A stretch of 57,821 nt of DNA from contig JAKLFY010000042.1 in NCBI GenBank assembly GCA_022710935.1, forward strand, positions 1-57,821, given 5' to 3'. Under the pieces are notes generated by a model. It saw nothing but the letters and a program-made list of their open reading frames with translations. It was not told where the DNA came from and ran no database searches. The stretch's first letter is position 1, and every line of letters starts with the position of its first letter. A program made the position numbers and the translations under genes. This document shows, piece after piece, positions 18,905 through 28,360 of this stretch. This DNA comes from Verrucomicrobiota bacterium. GTDB taxonomy: Bacteria > Verrucomicrobiota > Verrucomicrobiia > Limisphaerales > J093.

Positions 18905-20404
18905 ATGAATCGCTCCCTGTTCTCCTGCACGCTGGCCAGTCTGTCGCTTGCCGCCGGCGCGATCACTGCCCACGGCCAGTCCGCTGCCACGTCAGTGGCC
19001 TTGCCGCCCGCGACGCCGCCCCAGGGGACGCCGCCGCCGCTCAGTTCGACCGAGCAGTGGATCCAGGACGTCAAGAGCCCGCTGTCCTGGTTCACGTGGG
19101 GCGGCGACATGCGGATCCGCGACGAGTATTACAACAACAACGTCAGCCTCAGCGAAAAGAACCCGCTGCACGAACAGAATGTCATCCGATACCGCGGGCG
19201 CGTCTGGAGCACGATCACGCCCGTGACCGATGTCGCCTTCAACGCGCGCATGACGGCGGAGGCGCGACAGTGGACTCGCCCGGCTTTCACCAGCACATTC
19301 CGCGGCGAACAGGGCATGGAGTGGCGTTATGGGATGGTGGACAACCTCAACATCAAGTGGAGCAACGCCCTGAGCCAGCCGCTGACAATTACCGCCGGAC
19401 GGCAGGACATCATGATCGGCGATTTCTGGAACTGGTGGCTGGTCGCCGACGGCACGCCCGGCGACGGCTCATGGACCTACTTCCTCGACTCGGTCCGCGC
19501 CACCTACGATGCCAAGGAGATCAAGACCCGGTTCGACCTGATTGCGATCTCCCAGTCCGCCCGCCCCGATGATTGGTTCCCGACACTCAACGCCAACCCG
19601 AGCCCCGAGCATTCGAGCACGCCCTATTACCTGACTGAACAGAACGAGCGGGGGCTCATCGCCTATGCCTCGAACAAGTCGATCCAGAACACGACGCTCG
19701 ACGGCTTCTTCATTTACAAGCACGACGACAGGGAACTGGCGTTTGGCGACAATGCGGACATTTACACTCTGGGCGGGCGTTTGACGGGATTCCCGGGCGA
19801 CCACTGGCAGTACTCGATCGATGGCGCCTATCAGTTCGGCAAGAAGCAGGATCCCACGTTTGCCGCCGACCCGGACCGCAATCGCGATATTGACGCCTTT
19901 GGCGCCAATGCGCGGCTGAGCTACCTCTTCCGCGACTCTCTCAACAACCAACTCCACGTCGTGGGCGAGTACCTCTCCGGCGACAACGACGCGACCGACG
20001 GGAAGGATGAGATGTTCGACATCCTGTGGGGCCGCTGGCCGCGCTACAGCGAGTTGTACATCTATTCCTTCGCCGCCGAGACCGGCGGACGGATCGCCCA
20101 GCACAACAACCTGATGCGCCTGGGGGGGGGCTGGACCTTCAATCCCACCAGGAACACGCTGGCAGGCGCCTACTACAACGCCCTGTTCGCCCCGCAAGAC
20201 GATCCCACCCGCGCGGGCGGCGCCGCTCCGCTCTTCAGCTACGACGACCACTTCCGCGGGCATTACCTGCAGTGCACGCTCCAGCACACCTTCAGCAAAC
20301 ACATGAAAGGCCACCTCTGGGCGGAATTCGTCTGGCAGGGGGATTACTACGCCCGAAACGATCTCATGACCTTCCTCAGGGCCGAGGTCTCTTTCAGCTT
20401 CTAA
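18905..20404 (+). CDS. Alginate-export-type outer-membrane beta-barrel protein
   Basis: 499 residues with a signal peptide (about 1-24, THGQ/AHGQ end). The body alternates short polar turns with aromatic beta-strands (GGDMRIRDEYYNN, VIRYRGRVWSTITP, ITAGRQDIMIGDFWNWW, YHLQCTLQHTF-type) and ends with a terminal Phe (EVSFSF), as outer-membrane porins do. The pattern fits the alginate_exp (AlgE-like) family, which also contains general porins. It is read in the same direction as the NusG-like gene before it and the ligase 9 bp after it. The transported substrate is not deducible. Confidence 0.8.
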   Translation: MNRSLFSCTLASLSLAAGAITAHGQSAATSVALPPATPPQGTPPPLSSTEQWIQDVKSPLSWFTWGGDMRIRDEYYNNNVSLSEKNPLHEQNVIRYRGRVWSTITPVTDVAFNARMTAEARQWTRPAFTSTFRGEQGMEWRYGMVDNLNIKWSNALSQPLTITAGRQDIMIGDFWNWWLVADGTPGDGSWTYFLDSVRATYDAKEIKTRFDLIAISQSARPDDWFPTLNANPSPEHSSTPYYLTEQNERGLIAYASNKSIQNTTLDGFFIYKHDDRELAFGDNADIYTLGGRLTGFPGDHWQYSIDGAYQFGKKQDPTFAADPDRNRDIDAFGANARLSYLFRDSLNNQLHVVGEYLSGDNDATDGKDEMFDILWGRWPRYSELYIYSFAAETGGRIAQHNNLMRLGGGWTFNPTRNTLAGAYYNALFAPQDDPTRAGGAAPLFSYDDHFRGHYLQCTLQHTFSKHMKGHLWAEFVWQGDYYARNDLMTFLRAEVSFSF

Positions 20405-20413
20405 CTCGCTGCC

Positions 20414-21706
20414 ATGTTCTGGGATCAGCGGGTTGAGACCATGGACCGGGCGGCGCTGGCCACGCTCCAGCTCCGCCAACTGCAGGACACCGTCCGCCGG
20501 TGCTCGGAGCGCGTCGCGTTCTACCGCCAGAAATGCGCCGAGGCCGGCGTCCGGCCCGAGCAGATCCGGACGCTCGAAGATGTCCGCCGCCTGCCGTTCA
20601 CCACCAACGCCGATTTGCGCGCCCAATACCCGGACGGGCTGGTGGCTGTCGATCGCCAGGACCTGGCCAGGCTCCACACTTCGAGCGGCACCACAGGGAA
20701 ACCCAAGGCGCTCTTCTTTTCACGCGGCGATGTCGACCGCGCGGCCGAGTTGATCGCTCGATGCCTCCTGATGACGGGCGTCACGCGCGGCGACGTGCTC
20801 CAGAACATGATGACCTACGGCCTCTTCACCGGAGCGCTGGTGATGCACTATGGCGCCGAGAAGGTCGGCCTGTTGGTCATCCCGGCAGGCCCCGGCAACT
20901 CGGAGCGCCAGCTCCTCCTCATGCGGGATTTCGGCACGACGGTCTTTCATGCCACCCCGAGCTACGCCCTCTATTTCGCCGACTTCCTCGAACGAAAAGG
21001 AATCGACGCGCGCCGCGATCTTGCCTTGCGCAAGGCCTACGTCGGAGCCGAACCCCACACCGAAGAGACACGCCACAAAATCGAACAGGCGTTGGGGATC
21101 GACGCCTACAACTCCTACGGGCTCTCCGAGATGAACGGCCCGGGCGTCGCCTTCGAGTGCGAACAGAAACGCGGCATGCACCTCTGGGAGGATCATTTCC
21201 TGATGGAGATCATCGACCCGGTCTCCGGAACGCCCCGGCCGGATGGGGAACGGGGCGAGTTGGTGCTGACCAGCTTGACCCGCGAGGCCATGCCGCTCCT
21301 GCGCTACCGCACCCGCGACATCACCTCGATCATCTCAGAACCCTGCGCGTGTGGACGAACCCATCGGCGCATCGAGCGGATCACCGGGCGGTCGGACGAC
21401 ATGCTGATCCTGCGCGGGGTGAATTTCTATCCGCAGCAGATCGAACAGGTGCTCATGAAGGTGCCCGGCGTCGGCCGCAATTACCTGGTCACGCTTCGAG
21501 GGCTGGACGAGATGACGGTGCAGGTCGAGTTCACCGAGGCCGGTTTTGACGGACAGGTCGATCACCTGGTGCGTCTTCAAACCCAAATCACCGAGAAACT
21601 GCGAGCCGAGATCCTGGTCAAGCCCAAGGTGGAACTGGTGCCCCCGGGCAGCCTCCCCGTGAGCGATGGCAAGGCCAAGCGCGTTATTGACCAGCGCATG
21701 CTCTGA
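20414..21706 (+). CDS. Phenylacetate-CoA ligase-like adenylate-forming enzyme (PaaK family)
   Basis: 430 residues, the length of PaaK. The ATP-binding P-loop HTSSGTTGKPKALFF, the A5-type motif NSYGLSEMNGPG and the C-terminal DDMLILRGVNFYPQQIE are those of PaaK-type AMP-forming CoA ligases. No other paa catabolic genes are present, so the acid substrate is open. In anaerobes and Verrucomicrobia such enzymes often activate other aryl acids. It starts 9 bp after the porin gene and may be co-transcribed with it. Confidence 0.88.
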   Translation: MFWDQRVETMDRAALATLQLRQLQDTVRRCSERVAFYRQKCAEAGVRPEQIRTLEDVRRLPFTTNADLRAQYPDGLVAVDRQDLARLHTSSGTTGKPKALFFSRGDVDRAAELIARCLLMTGVTRGDVLQNMMTYGLFTGALVMHYGAEKVGLLVIPAGPGNSERQLLLMRDFGTTVFHATPSYALYFADFLERKGIDARRDLALRKAYVGAEPHTEETRHKIEQALGIDAYNSYGLSEMNGPGVAFECEQKRGMHLWEDHFLMEIIDPVSGTPRPDGERGELVLTSLTREAMPLLRYRTRDITSIISEPCACGRTHRRIERITGRSDDMLILRGVNFYPQQIEQVLMKVPGVGRNYLVTLRGLDEMTVQVEFTEAGFDGQVDHLVRLQTQITEKLRAEILVKPKVELVPPGSLPVSDGKAKRVIDQRML

Positions 21707-21973
21707 TCCCGGCAGCAGATCGAGGCGAACGACCGCGAAGCGGATGGCCCCCCCCTGATTGAAAGAGCGCGCGGCCCCCGACTGCGGTCTCCGGACTGAA
21801 GGCCCCCCGTCAGGCTGCGCAGCCCTGAGGCCGGCTCGTGCGGTCTTTTCGGCAGTACACCTGGAGGTTGTCGGGGGGAATCGGGGAATCGACAGGGCAA
21901 AATCACTTCTTGCCACGCGCCGCCGAGGACAGTATAGTTCCGACCGTTCCAACTTCAACCACAGGACTTCTCT

Positions 21974-24900
21974 GTGAAGACGCATCCATCTCCCATTGCT
22001 TCTCTTCTGTCGGCCACTCCCGGAGTGCTCGTCGTGGCACTGCTCGGGCTGGCCAGCTCCACGGGTCTTCGGGCTCAGCCCGGCGAACCGCCGAAAGCGA
22101 ACCTGCAGCTATGGCTGAAGGCCGATGCAGGGGTGACCAAGGACGCCAGTGACAACGTCACGGGTTGGGCCGACCAATCGGGCCAGAACAACCATGCCGC
22201 GCAGCCGAATGCGGCCCGTGCGCCCAAACTGATCGAGAACGTGCTCAACGGGAATCCTGTTCTCCGATTCGAGGGCGGGACGAAGTACATGGATGTCCCC
22301 AATTCGCCGAGCGTCTCCTTCGTCGGGGATCTGACGACCTTTTTCGTGGTGAAGCTGTCGGACATGAGCGGCTACCGCGCGGTATGGAGCAAGGTCCTGG
22401 GCAACAAGCCGCGGCCGACCGACTACTACTTTTTGCCTGACAGCAACGTCCCGCGGCTCTACCGCGGGAACAGCACCCAATGGCTGAGCGCCGATGGCGC
22501 CGCAGCGGTGCCGTCGGGCCAATTCGCCGTGATTGGCTTCAGCATCGAGGACACCGCGGTCGCGCACTACTTCAACGACCAGGTCAACGGCCGGGGCACG
22601 ATCAGTCTCTTGAACCCTGCCGAGGACAGCGGCCTGCCGCTGCGCATCGGATCGCGCGAGGATCTGGTCACCCAGCTCAAGGGCGACCTCGCGGAATTGC
22701 TGCTCTACGACGCCGCGTTGTCCGAGGCCGACCGGGGCATGGTGATCGATTACCTCCGGGCGAAGTACGGCCTGGCGTTCAACCAGCCACCGTCCGTGCA
22801 GATCACCAGTCCGGCCCCCGGCACCACGGTGGCAGCGTCCAGTTCGGTGGCCATGATGGTCTCGGCCCAAGACCCGGATGGCCAAGTCACACGCGTCGAT
22901 TTCCTGGCGAATGGCATCCCTGTTGCCTCCGCCACACACGCCCCTTACCAATTGAATCTCGACATGCTGACCCCCGGAAAGGCCACTCTGACCGCCATCG
23001 CTCTGGACAATGGTTCTCTGGGCGGCCTGCGGGCCACGTCAGCTCCGGTCGTCGTGAACGTCACAGGCACTTCGCCGTCGGCGCCCGTTTCGGCCGGTCT
23101 GCAGCTTTGGCTTAAGGCCGACGCCGGCGTGACCACCAACGCGAACGGTGCGGTGACCGCGTGGGCCGATCAATCCGGCCAGATGAATGACGCAACGCAG
23201 TATGACGACACGCAGTCGCCGTTCTGGGTTGGCGACGCGGTCAACGGAAAACCCGCCGTGCGCTTCACCGACGCCCCGCAGTACCTCGATGTCGCCAGTT
23301 CCCCCAGCACCGCTCTGGCGGGGGATCTCACCACGTTCGTGGTGTTGAAGGCGGACGATTTCGCGACCTGGCGGGGCATTTGGGCGAAGACGATCGGCGC
23401 GCGCGCCGCGCCGAACGACTATTATCTGAACACGGGAAACGGGGTTGCCGTCGTGTATCGCGCCGACGCAGCGACCACGCCCGCCCAGGGCGTCACCAGC
23501 ACCTTCGCCGTCCCCGCCGGCTCCTATGTGGTCGTGGGTTTCGACATCGCCGGCCAGACGGTCACGCACTATTTGAACGGCGAGGCGGACCGGCCAGGGG
23601 CCATCACGATCGTGCCGGGCGACCTCGGCATGCCGCTGCGCATCGGCTCGCGCGACGATCTGGTCACGCAGATGAAGGGGGAAATGGCTGAGCTGCTCAT
23701 CTACGACGTGGCTCTCACCGGTGCCGACCGGGCCACGGTCGTGAATTACCTGGCGGCCAAGTACGGCATCGCGTTCGTGCGCCTGGGCAACCAGTCGCCC
23801 GTGGCCACGCTCACCAGCCCGGTCGAGGGCGCCAGCTTTGCGTTGCCGGCGACGGCCAGCCTGGCCGCGACTGTGACGGACAGCGACGGCAGCGTCACCA
23901 ATGTGGATTTCGTCGTGAACGGCTCGGTGATCGCCCGCCTCACGGAGAGCCCGTACCAATTGGCGGTGGACCTCCTGTCTCCCGGGTGGGCGACGTTCAC
24001 GGCCATCGCCACCGACAACTGGGGCGCGCGCGGCACCTCGGCGCCCGTCACTGTGCAGATCACCGGCGCGGCGCCCTCGGCCCCGCCTGCGGGTGATCTG
24101 AGCCTCTGGCTCAAAGCCGATGCGGGTGTCACCACCGGCGAAGGCGACTCCGTGCTCGGCTGGAGCGATCAGTCCGGTCAGGGCAACGACGCCAGCCAAT
24201 GGGATCCGGGCGCCGCACCCGTCATCGTGCAGGCTGCGCTCAATGGAAAGCCGGTCCTCCATTTCGACGGCGCCACGCGCTATCTCGAAGTGATGGACTC
24301 GCCGACCGCGACCGTGACAGGCGACCTGACAACCTTCTACGTGGTCAAGTTCGACGATTTTGTCTCCTACCGCGCCGTATGGGCCCAAACGCTGGTCAAT
24401 CTGGCGCGCCCGTTCGATTGCTGGTTTGCACCGGGCACCGGCGTGCCCAACGCCTTTCGCGGCGGCCAGGCCGGCTTCGGGACCGTGGCGGGCGCCGCCG
24501 GCGTGCCGGCCGGAGTCTATGCGGTGGTCGGTCTGGAGGCATCGGGCACGACATTGACGCATTATCTGAACTCACAGCCCAATGGCGGCGGGAGCATCAC
24601 CGCTGTGCCGGAGGGCGCGGGCGTGCCGTTGCGCATCGGCACGCGCGATGATCTTGTCACACAGATGAAGGGCGATATCGCCGAAATCCTGCTTTACGCC
24701 CGCGCGCTGTCGGCGAGCGACCGGACCAATCTGATGACCTATCTGGCGGCCAAATACGGCATCCCTCTGCTGCGGATTGCCAACCAGGCGCCCGCCGTTG
24801 CGCTGGTGAGTCCGACGCCTGGCACGTCGGCGTCCGCGCCGGGCACTCTTGTCCTCGAGGCAACCGCAACCGATGCCGACGGCTCGATTCAACAAATCGA

Positions 24901-25975
24901 GTTCACCGCCAACGACGTCCTGATCGCGTCAGTCGCGACAACGCCCTATCGACTGCCCGTCGAACTGCGCACCCCTGGCGTCGTCGCCTTGAAAGCCATC
25001 GCGACCGACAATTGGGGCGCGCGCAGCACGTCGGCACCGGTCACCCTGACCATTACCGGCACGGGACCGGCGGCCCCGCCGATGGACGGCTTGCAGCTCT
25101 GGCTCAAAGCCGACGCCGGGGTGACCGCTTCCGGCGGGGCGGTGACCGTTTGGGCCGACCAGTCGGGCAATGGCAACGACGCCGCGCAGCCGACCGAGCC
25201 TTACGCTCCGGTCCTGGTCGAAAACGCCGTGAACGGCAAACCCGTGCTGCGTTTTGACGGGGAAACCCAATACCTCGATGTCGCCAGCGCGCCGAGCGTG
25301 GCGATTACCGCCGACATCACCTCGTTCTATGTCGCCAAGTTCGACGATTTCGCGGTCACTCGCACGATCTGGACCAAGTGCGTCGGCGCCAACCCACGCC
25401 CGCGCGATTACTCGGTTGCCGCGGGCACCGGCGTGCCGACCGTATCCCGCGGCACATCCGACGGCAATGCGCCGGTGGCCGCCGCCAGCGGATTCCCCGC
25501 TGGGCAGTACCTGGTCGCCGGCTTCCAGGTCGAGGTGGCGAACGTGATGCACTATCTCTTCGACCAGCCGATCGGCGGCGGCGTGCATGGGTACGGCGCC
25601 GTCGACGAGGGCAGTCCGCTCCGGATCGGGTCGCGCGACGACCTGACGACCTGGATGAAGGGCGACATCAGCGAGATCGTCGTCTACAACCGGGCCTTGT
25701 CCGCGGCCGACCGCGATCTGCTCGTCACCTACCTGGCAAGCAAGTACGGAATGCCCCTGATCCGCCCCGCGACGATTCAGCCGGTCTTGTCGATCGCTCT
25801 CCAGTCCGATGGATTGGTCGTCATTGCGTGGCCTGAAGATCTCTCGGAGTACGGGTTGGAAAGCGCTGACACCCTCGGCACGCCGGCCTGGACACCGGTG
25901 ACCGGCGCGGTCAACAACCGTCTGACCGTGTCGCCAGCCAGCAGCATGAAGTACTACCGCCTGCGAAAACCGTAG
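21974..25975 (+). CDS. Giant exported LamG/Ig-like repeat protein
   Basis: 1333 residues, starting at GTG 21974 with AGGA upstream, and a signal peptide ending near LRAQ. Four copies of a unit of about 333 residues follow, starting near residues 42, 375, 707 and 1038. Each has a concanavalin/LamG-like lectin domain (LQLWLKADAGVT, AWADQSGQ.NDA, PLRIGSRDDL.TQMKGD.AE.L.Y). The first three are followed by an Ig-like bacterial domain (SP..GT...... ATDADGSI..V.F..N). The last 65 residues (YGLESADTLGTPAWTP...YYRLRKP) form the C-terminal domain shared with two other exported proteins here. The likely role is binding of polysaccharides or cell-surface adhesion; no catalytic residues are seen. Confidence 0.88.
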   Translation: MKTHPSPIASLLSATPGVLVVALLGLASSTGLRAQPGEPPKANLQLWLKADAGVTKDASDNVTGWADQSGQNNHAAQPNAARAPKLIENVLNGNPVLRFEGGTKYMDVPNSPSVSFVGDLTTFFVVKLSDMSGYRAVWSKVLGNKPRPTDYYFLPDSNVPRLYRGNSTQWLSADGAAAVPSGQFAVIGFSIEDTAVAHYFNDQVNGRGTISLLNPAEDSGLPLRIGSREDLVTQLKGDLAELLLYDAALSEADRGMVIDYLRAKYGLAFNQPPSVQITSPAPGTTVAASSSVAMMVSAQDPDGQVTRVDFLANGIPVASATHAPYQLNLDMLTPGKATLTAIALDNGSLGGLRATSAPVVVNVTGTSPSAPVSAGLQLWLKADAGVTTNANGAVTAWADQSGQMNDATQYDDTQSPFWVGDAVNGKPAVRFTDAPQYLDVASSPSTALAGDLTTFVVLKADDFATWRGIWAKTIGARAAPNDYYLNTGNGVAVVYRADAATTPAQGVTSTFAVPAGSYVVVGFDIAGQTVTHYLNGEADRPGAITIVPGDLGMPLRIGSRDDLVTQMKGEMAELLIYDVALTGADRATVVNYLAAKYGIAFVRLGNQSPVATLTSPVEGASFALPATASLAATVTDSDGSVTNVDFVVNGSVIARLTESPYQLAVDLLSPGWATFTAIATDNWGARGTSAPVTVQITGAAPSAPPAGDLSLWLKADAGVTTGEGDSVLGWSDQSGQGNDASQWDPGAAPVIVQAALNGKPVLHFDGATRYLEVMDSPTATVTGDLTTFYVVKFDDFVSYRAVWAQTLVNLARPFDCWFAPGTGVPNAFRGGQAGFGTVAGAAGVPAGVYAVVGLEASGTTLTHYLNSQPNGGGSITAVPEGAGVPLRIGTRDDLVTQMKGDIAEILLYARALSASDRTNLMTYLAAKYGIPLLRIANQAPAVALVSPTPGTSASAPGTLVLEATATDADGSIQQIEFTANDVLIASVATTPYRLPVELRTPGVVALKAIATDNWGARSTSAPVTLTITGTGPAAPPMDGLQLWLKADAGVTASGGAVTVWADQSGNGNDAAQPTEPYAPVLVENAVNGKPVLRFDGETQYLDVASAPSVAITADITSFYVAKFDDFAVTRTIWTKCVGANPRPRDYSVAAGTGVPTVSRGTSDGNAPVAAASGFPAGQYLVAGFQVEVANVMHYLFDQPIGGGVHGYGAVDEGSPLRIGSRDDLTTWMKGDISEIVVYNRALSAADRDLLVTYLASKYGMPLIRPATIQPVLSIALQSDGLVVIAWPEDLSEYGLESADTLGTPAWTPVTGAVNNRLTVSPASSMKYYRLRKP

Positions 25976-26060
25976 AGCCCAGGCCAAACCCTCCGGCATT
26001 TCAGGCTCCCGAGGGAAGCGTTGCGCGGCTGGATCGCGAGTCAACCAGCCCGGATCAGGT

Positions 26061-26510
26061 TCAGCGCGGAGCCTGTGTTCGATCCGGCGTGGGGGCATCG
26101 GCGAGGGGCGCCGACGGCGCATCGGGCGAGCGCTGGTGCTCGGTCCAGGTAATGAGACCGGCCCCCAGCATGATGAGGCATACGCCGCACCAGCGCATGA
26201 CGCTGACGTGCTCCTTCAGGATCAGGTGAGCAGCCAGCGTGGTCAGCACGAAGCCCAGGGATGTCAGCGGCCACACGAAGCTGACATCGCTGCGGGACAT
26301 GAGCACAAGCAGGGAGGCGAAGAAGAGGGCCTCGAAGAACACGCCCAAAAGGATGCGCGCATTCGCGGCGCCGCGCTTGACGATCCGGACGACTTCGGGC
26401 GCGGTGACGCGGTTCAGCGGACCGATCTGTTTGAGTCCCTGGCTGAGGAGCACGACGCCGATGGCCTCAAAGACGAGACCGATCAGCAGAATGATCAGCA
26501 GTTTCACCAT
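26061..26510 (-). CDS. EamA/DMT-type small membrane protein in the hopanoid run
   Basis: 149 residues with four membrane segments (about 3-22, 47-69, 76-95, 99-119), half the size of a full DMT transporter. Like SMR/EamA half-proteins it presumably dimerises. The C-terminal tail (RSPDAPSAPLADAPTPDRTQ) is hydrophilic. The ATG at 26510 overlaps the end of hpnK, pointing to co-transcription with hpnK and hpnD. It could move a lipid or sugar precursor, but no substrate can be assigned. AGCCCGGAT, a half-site of repeat family 2, lies a few bases past its stop (26047-26055). Confidence 0.75.
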   Translation of the reverse strand: MVKLLIILLIGLVFEAIGVVLLSQGLKQIGPLNRVTAPEVVRIVKRGAANARILLGVFFEALFFASLLVLMSRSDVSFVWPLTSLGFVLTTLAAHLILKEHVSVMRWCGVCLIMLGAGLITWTEHQRSPDAPSAPLADAPTPDRTQAPR

Positions 26511-27375
26511 GGTCGAGATCCTGGTAGCGGACGAGTTGGATTCCACAGCGCCGCACAGCCTCCCGGGCCTGCGCACTGACGAGCGCGTCCAGCTCGTGCC
26601 TAAAGTCGGTCAGCGACGGATGACAGTAAAGCTCCGAATCGCCTTCTGGAAGCCGCCCGAGCAACCGGGAGAGATAATCGGTGTCCACGCGCCCGTTCTG
26701 CAGCAGGCCGAACACGGCGCGGGTGTGTCGCATCCGGGCTCGGCGCAGACGCGGGCGTGCCCATGCGCAGAGGAGAGAGAAGATGACGGCGTGGCTCAGA
26801 CGGTAGATCCAGTGCCCGCGCGCCAGACGCGCGTTGATCCAGAACGGATCCCGAGTCAGGCGGAACGTGGGAATCGTCCACGCCCCCGCCGGCGCGCACA
26901 GCAGACGCAGAACCGTCGGGTGCAGATGCATGTTGAGATGCCCGTTGACATGGTCGAGGACAAGACCGGTTTCACGGAATCGGGCGAATTGGGCGGCGAT
27001 TTCCTGCTGCAAAGCCTCGCGGAGGCTGGGTTTGAAGAAATACCGCAATCCGGCGCGAATCGCATCGTGTGCAAACCCCTGCGCCGGGTTGATCAGGCCA
27101 GGGGCCTGCTGCGGTGTGAGCGCGGCCCTGCCGCTGACAAGGGTCAAATGCAGGCCCACCGCCAGACGCGGGTGCGCCCGGGCGAGCCGGGCGGCCTCGG
27201 CGCATGCCGGTTCGTTAACCATGAGGCTGGCCGAGGTCAGAATGCCCTCGCAGTGCGCCCGGATCACCGCCTGGTTGATGGCGTCTGAACGCCCGAAATC
27301 GTCGGCATTCACGATCAGGCGTCGGGAGATCGAGCGCGCCTGAGACCGTCCGATGGTTGCGGTCGTGTGAGACAT
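26467..27375 (-). CDS. hpnK: Hopanoid biosynthesis-associated protein HpnK (YdjC/ChbG-like deacetylase fold)
   Basis: 302 residues. The start RRLIVNADDFGRSDAINQAV carries the metal-binding DD of YdjC-type carbohydrate deacetylases. GLHLTLVSGRA and LDHVNGHLNMHLHPTV supply the metal-site histidines, and the segment near SELYCHPS is typical. HpnK occurs in hopanoid loci, where its exact step is unresolved; a role in polar head-group handling is inferred. The ATG shares one base with the hpnD stop (TGATG), so the genes are coupled. The sequence around 200-245 is rich in Arg and aromatic residues. Confidence 0.88.
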   Translation of the reverse strand: MSHTTATIGRSQARSISRRLIVNADDFGRSDAINQAVIRAHCEGILTSASLMVNEPACAEAARLARAHPRLAVGLHLTLVSGRAALTPQQAPGLINPAQGFAHDAIRAGLRYFFKPSLREALQQEIAAQFARFRETGLVLDHVNGHLNMHLHPTVLRLLCAPAGAWTIPTFRLTRDPFWINARLARGHWIYRLSHAVIFSLLCAWARPRLRRARMRHTRAVFGLLQNGRVDTDYLSRLLGRLPEGDSELYCHPSLTDFRHELDALVSAQAREAVRRCGIQLVRYQDLDHGETADHSADRSRL

Positions 27376-28292
27376 CACCGGCACTCGATCGCCGGCGCGT
27401 CGGAGTTTCGAGCAGTCGGAGCGACTCCATAGTTGGGAGTTGCACTGCCGAACTTGACGCGGAGCCAGGTCCGGAGTGTCAGGAGCAGTTTCTTCGCGCG
27501 GCAGAGTCGCAGAGGCGTGGGTCCGAGCACCCGGAATTCGAGCCTTTCGAGCCTTTCGAGCAAACTCCAGTAGACGGCGGCCATCGATTCGGCGGCGATC
27601 ATGGCAGAGCGATCCTCGGGAGGCAGTGCCTGGCGGGCCTGGCTGTAATGGGCGCGGGCCCGGGCGGCGACGGCTGCGGCCAGGTGGCGGAAGCGCGGAG
27701 AGTCCTGGTGCCGGAGGATTTCCTCGGGCGTCACCCGGCAGCGGGCGAGTTCGTCGAGCGGCAGGTAAATCCGTCCGCGATCGGCATCCGCGCCCACATC
27801 GCGCAGGATATTGGTGAACTGGAGGGCCTTGCCCAGCGCAATGGCGTAGTCGCGACAGGCAGGATTGCGATAGCCGAAGATCTCGATGCTGAGCAGGCCA
27901 ACGACGGAAGCCACGCGGTAGCAGTAGAGCTCGGTTGCAGCGTAGTCCGGATACCGCTGCACATCGAGATCCATCTCGACGCCTTCGAGCAATTCCTCGA
28001 ACAGGAGGCGCGGCAGGCGGTGATGCTCGACCACCGGCGTGAGTTCGCGCATGACGGCAAAGCGCGGCTGACGCCGGGCATAGATGGCATGCAGGTCGCT
28101 TCGCCACTGCTCCAATCGAGACCGGCGCACGTCGATCGGAAGGCCCACTTCGTCGGCAATGTCATCCACCTCGCGGCAGAAGGCATAAAGAGCCGCCATC
28201 GCCCGGCGCTTCTCGCGCGGCAGCAGGATGAACGCAAGGGCCAGGTTCGAGGCGCTCTGCCGCGTGATGGTCTGGCTGACGGGTGCGCTCAT
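27375..28292 (-). CDS. hpnD: Presqualene diphosphate synthase HpnD
   Basis: 305 residues of the squalene/phytoene synthase family. Motifs are DDIADE (first Asp-rich, about residues 43-48) and NILRDVGADADRGRIYLP (second). The start SASNLALAFILLPREKRRAM is that of HpnD, which makes presqualene diphosphate from two farnesyl diphosphates. HpnC and HpnE normally complete squalene; the other synthase-family gene in this window (10468-11502) is 16 kb away and HpnE is not visible. It is followed by the overlapping hpnK. Confidence 0.88.
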   Translation of the reverse strand: MSAPVSQTITRQSASNLALAFILLPREKRRAMAALYAFCREVDDIADEVGLPIDVRRSRLEQWRSDLHAIYARRQPRFAVMRELTPVVEHHRLPRLLFEELLEGVEMDLDVQRYPDYAATELYCYRVASVVGLLSIEIFGYRNPACRDYAIALGKALQFTNILRDVGADADRGRIYLPLDELARCRVTPEEILRHQDSPRFRHLAAAVAARARAHYSQARQALPPEDRSAMIAAESMAAVYWSLLERLERLEFRVLGPTPLRLCRAKKLLLTLRTWLRVKFGSATPNYGVAPTARNSDAPAIECR

Positions 28293-28360
28293 GCCGGGGT
28301 GGGACCGCTCAATCAGCCGTCGGCGCCGCCTTGGTGACAGGCTTTCGGCATGGGCGCGAC

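Noticed and set aside
26136-27288. Plus-strand frames over the hpnK/EamA genes
   Set aside because: Shadows of two minus-strand genes whose motifs and overlaps are clear.
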